From the NCBI RefSeq assembly GCF_964355755.1, contig NC_092673.1:17549001-17613000 (forward strand): DNA of 64,000 nt. Direction: 5' to 3'. Source of the stretch: Antedon mediterranea (Eukaryota; Echinodermata; Crinoidea; Comatulida; Antedonidae). The notes beneath the pieces were generated by a model. The model was not told where the DNA came from and did no database searches. It worked only from the letters and a program-made list of their open reading frames with translations. Both the position numbers and the translations under genes were made by a program. Below are positions 60,690 to 64,000 of the stretch, one piece after another (the stretch's first letter is position 1; each line of letters opens with the position of its first letter).

Positions 60690-60987
60690 CCTTAAAAATC
60701 ACAACAATCCTTGAACAAAAAGGCTTGTTTTCTATGAATCCGTCAAGCAATAATACTAAAGAGCAAATAGCGTTATGTTTTTTAAATACTTGCGATCGAA
60801 AAGTGTAAAAATTATGATAGTAAAAAGATCTCCAGACTACGAAATCACAAACACGACCAACCACCGCTAGTGCGCCCTCTAATCGCTAATCGTAACTTTA
60901 TTAAAATAACGATACTGGAATATTTACAAACATTAATAATACAAGCAATCATTGGGATTTGTTTATTTTAATTTTATATTACATAAA

Positions 60988-61042
60988 GCATAGAGATATT
61001 ATAGTGAACTATATATAATAGTTCACTATAATATCTCTATGC
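60988..61042. repeat. Perfect 23-bp stem hairpin
   Basis: gcatagagatattatagtga (plus act) is followed by a 9-base AT loop and the exact inverse. The flanking acataaa and gcataaag strings extend the symmetry weakly. Confidence 0.85.
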
Positions 61043-62080
61043 ATAAAGTGATAAAGCTGTGAGTTTTTCTTGTCAGAGAATAATAGAGATTCTCTGCTAT
61101 TCTGTATACATTTGTACATTACAGTGATAAAATATTACATAAAATGTGAATAAAGATGATTTATTTTTGTATATAGAAAATTGTAACAAAAAATAATTTA
61201 TATTTTGATTCATTGTATCAGTCATTGTGTTTTGTGTGTATAGCAATATAAAGGATTATTTGTGTGTTACATTGTCTGCTACATTGATTTGTAACTAAAA
61301 TACAGTCAACTCTCAAACCCTAAACATTCATGAAAACTCCTGACAAGACCATTTTAAAGACCAGAATTCCTTTCTTGCTTTTATAAAATATTTTTAAAAA
61401 ATCATACTTTTTAGCTTGGATGAAGTGTGTCTTGCTTCATTAAGGAGCATTGGCTCTATACTTTAATTAATATAATAGGTGTTACGTTACCAGTTTTGTC
61501 TACAATAAACATTTCTTGGTTTTCTTATTTTGCAATTATACATTTTCAGCCTTAAAATTGCTTTTTTTTCTACCCATAATACAAATATAAAACAAATCAA
61601 TGCAAAATTTTGAGTAATAAGACTATAAAAAATAGAGAGGTAAAATACGCTGGAACTGGAATCTTACTGGAGGCTTACTTGTCTTGTAATCAAATTAATT
61701 TGTGTTATGTATATTGGAAAACCAAACAGGACAAGATAGACGCACAAAATCAAATGTAAAATTGGAAATTACTCTTTATAAAAGAAAGATTATATTGGAA
61801 GAGGTGATGTATTATATTATGATTGATATTTGATAAGAAATGTAGGCCTACTACAATTTATAGCAATATAATATTTGTATCCATTTTACCATGGAGAAAT
61901 AATCTTATTAACCCGGAGTTTCCCCTTGATTACTGTAGGGTTTTTTTATGCGACTGTGGCCAATGTTCTCCGATTTTGACATGGACCTATTCTAATTTAT
62001 AGGTCCTGGTCCATGATTTTAGGATTTTAGAGATAAACATTGATTGCGCCCTCAATAAAGTATAATTTCAAAAAACATAA
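61043..62080. other. Spacer, nothing recognised
   Basis: AT-rich. The string tacagtcaactctcaaaccc at 61,300 resembles a pogo/Tc1-type end, but no inverted partner was found. Confidence 0.4.
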
Positions 62081-62097
62081 CACACCAACATCGAGGA

Positions 62098-62225
62098 GTG
62101 TTGACAAAGTGCGAGGCAGCGAGGCAAGCGAGGCATGCCAAATATTTGTGCGAGGCATCATTTTATCATTTCCAAAAGTGCGAGGCATATAGTTTACAAT
62201 TTCAAAAAGGTGCGAGGCATATCTT
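62098..62225. repeat. Short irregular repeats of gtgcgaggca
   Basis: Four copies of gtgcgaggca with irregular spacing (about 62,108, 62,149, 62,188, 62,210), plus the related gcgaggcaagcgaggcat. Confidence 0.75.
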
Positions 62226-63230
62226 AACGTGCTATTATGCTATATTATAGGCCTAATAATCAATCGATACAAGCGTATCTAAATAGATTCGTGTATACAC
62301 TCATCATGTTGTTTATTTTTATGTAACGATTGTTTTTTTATTCAAGTCATATCGTGTCAAATTTTACTTTTACAAAAGTGCCCAAACTACGGTTCAAAAA
62401 TCTGAACGACAGTCTTCAACTTTCGATAAACAATAATTGTTATAGCGACACACTCAGCAAATGACTGCAATGTTTGTTGGCATTTCGAGCGTGTTCACTC
62501 ACATGTCTTTCGAACATAGCAGAGTGAAAGTAATATTTTGTCACACCCCTGCGCCTAGATCCGGTAGACCCGAGAGATGGAAAATCCCTCTTTACTATTT
62601 AGCAGGTAGCGGAATGATTCAGCCCTCAGCTCAGAGGATTGTGGTGCATTCCCCTCCTATAGCACGTGGTTTCAGCAGCAACGCACAGACTTCTCTCTGA
62701 GCGGCGTGCCAAAGACATTTTTGACATTCCATTCTCTAAGAACAACACGTGTACCTCTCTCGCAAATAAGGTGAACAGCGATTGCGAGGACAAGTTCAAT
62801 AACTGGCGGTGAATAAAAGGTAACTGATATGCCGATCCAATAACATGCCGCAAAGAAAAAAATTGCGACAGAATTCTGGAGCGCGTGTGAAAAAAGACTT
62901 ACGTCCGACAATTGTAATACTAGGCCTAAAATTAAACTTTAGCTAATATGCTTAGCCCCAACCTAGATAAAGGCCTATGTAGAAAATAGTTTAATCAATT
63001 TTGATAAAATAATAATTGGTGTAATATTTAATAATGATACACTATTCCTGTTTTAGTAAGCTAGGTATATTACGAACGATTTTTATTTATTTATACGATT
63101 TTACGTTAGGATACGTCTATAGGAGGCCTCCTGCACCTGTTTTTGTGAAACGATCCAATGAGCTATGCTCGACGCGATTATGAGATCATGTTTTCGAATA
63201 TGAGCACTGTTTCTATAATTTGACAGTAGG
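62226..63230. other. Spacer, nothing recognised
   Basis: Frames at 62,461-62,700 (plus) and 62,626-62,911 (minus) overlap on opposite strands and match no family I know. Confidence 0.45.
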
Positions 63231-63234
63231 ATTC

Positions 63235-63800
63235 TATATATAAATTTACGTAAGGGCAAAATTCGGTAAATCTCGGTTTATTTCTAGAATTTCTACTCGA
63301 TGGTATATAAAGTTGGTTCATACTTTCGGTACTGATTTTAACCATCTGATGTAACCCTGTTTACTAATTAAATTGAGTTAGGTAATTAGTTATTGACGAT
63401 TAAAACGAATTTAGGTTCAACGATTTGCCCCAAATAGGGGTGTTTTCCGATCGTGGTATACACTGTCTAATGGATGTCCATCTTGAAAAAAACCCGCCAC
63501 AAAAATACGAGGAGGCTTCGCATTTTCCTATCTCCTCCTACGATAATTGTTTTTAATAGCTGAAAACTGGTTGAACAGCTAGAGTACAGCATCATAATGT
63601 TGAAGACAGGCCAATTTTCTTAAAAAAATACTATTTTGATAGATTTAATATACGATTATACAAATGTATTGATTTGCGATGAATGGAACATTCCAATCTC
63701 TGTTTCACAAGTGTCTATTCCCTCAGGCGTCGTAAAGGCAAGTACAGTACTGTATACTCGAAATTCGATCCATTTTTGTTTTCAATCTGTGCTGCAGAGG
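63235..63800. repeat. Dispersed repeat, copy 2 (~570 bp)
   Basis: It matches 46,015-46,600 in the same orientation with scattered substitutions. At 63,743-63,754 it has TACAGTACTGTA where copy 1 has tacagtcata, so this copy again carries an additional five bases. Confidence 0.85.
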
Positions 63801-64000
63801 TTGGATATAATTTTTTTTTAAACGGATAATGAGCTAGCGTTTTCACTCGCCGTATATTATGTACAAATCTTTATTATTGCAGTTAAACCACCCACATCAT
63901 CACCTTTCCCTCACTGGCATGAGTAGCGTTGTAAAACCAGTAGAGAATAGGCCTACGGTACATCACATGCCCTAAACGCAGAACAACTTTGGTGGGTAGG

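Larger units (their letters stand above)
56886..60890 (-). mobile_element. CR1-like LINE, nearly full length, inactivated
   Basis: Read on the minus strand: a short 5' region (60,690-60,890), ORF1 (60,689-59,835), ORF2 with endonuclease and reverse transcriptase (about 59,780-56,960), and a short 3' end finishing in a (aagt)n microsatellite at 56,886-56,905. A PHD-type ORF1 plus an APE endonuclease and the RT block order are characteristic of the CR1 group in the Jockey superfamily. Damage: a deletion in the endonuclease start and two frameshifts, each at a TACAGTA/TACTGTA heptamer. Otherwise the frames are long and clean, so inactivation is recent. Confidence 0.88.

Noticed and set aside
61290-61370. 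Intact Tc1/pogo transposon end (tacagtcaactctc...)
   Set aside because: No inverted partner was found nearby, so it cannot be shown to be an element end.
62461-62911. Overlapping frames on both strands
   Set aside because: No recognisable protein on either strand and no supporting splice or repeat context.

Overview
The window is animal nuclear DNA, AT-rich and intron-rich, with no bacterial-style operons. The organism is most likely an invertebrate deuterostome such as an echinoderm or hemichordate. The reasons are: a short-exon gene joining ankyrin, ZU5/UPA and death-fold domains; a Ty3/gypsy-type LTR element whose integrase end precedes its reverse transcriptase (the Gmr1-like order known from deuterostomes); a CR1-type LINE with a PHD-finger ORF1; and dense AGGCCT/TAGGCCTA palindromes. 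I cannot name the species.

Layout. 0.16-4.8 kb: three tandem arrays (units 62, 37 and 101 bp). 4.8-6.3 kb: intergenic. 6.3-19.6 kb: a transposon stack. One copy of a TTAA-flanked non-autonomous element (6.33-11.85 kb) carries three other DNA transposons. A decayed LTR retrotransposon (12.45-19.56 kb, minus strand) is split inside gag by a 3.85-kb TIR element, which itself carries a second, opposite copy of the TTAA element. 19.9-24.2 kb: two arrays of 30-bp units. 24.2-37.6 kb: mostly non-coding, with foldbacks, a small array, a hAT-like element holding a LINE relic, and a tRNA-derived SINE. 37.6-53.2 kb: the one convincing host gene, plus strand, 18 phase-consistent exons coding about 822 residues (5' end not found). 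53.2-56.0 kb: a 60-bp array, a decayed second death-fold exon and a ~97-bp array. 56.9-60.9 kb: a nearly full-length but broken CR1-like LINE on the minus strand. 61-64 kb: intergenic with a dispersed repeat.

How the parts relate. The host gene reads ankyrin repeats, coiled linker, ZU5, UPA-like sandwich, then two death-fold (DED-like) modules. This is the logic of a signalling adaptor related to UNC5, PIDD and ankyrins, but with DED-like instead of a classical death domain. Its ankyrin exons sit in tandem 327- and 271-bp exon+intron units, the last ones identical by eye, so the recognition region has been amplified recently.

The most unusual signal cuts across the window. In several places where a second copy or a known reading frame allows comparison, one sequence has an extra five bases turning TA into TACAGTA or TACTGTA. 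Removing the five bases restores the frame twice in the CR1 element and once in the LTR element, and matches sister copies in a transposon pair and a tandem array. TA-CAG/CTG-TA is the canonical excision footprint of Sleeping Beauty-like Tc1 transposons, so this genome appears scarred by many such excisions. No intact Tc1 element was seen here.
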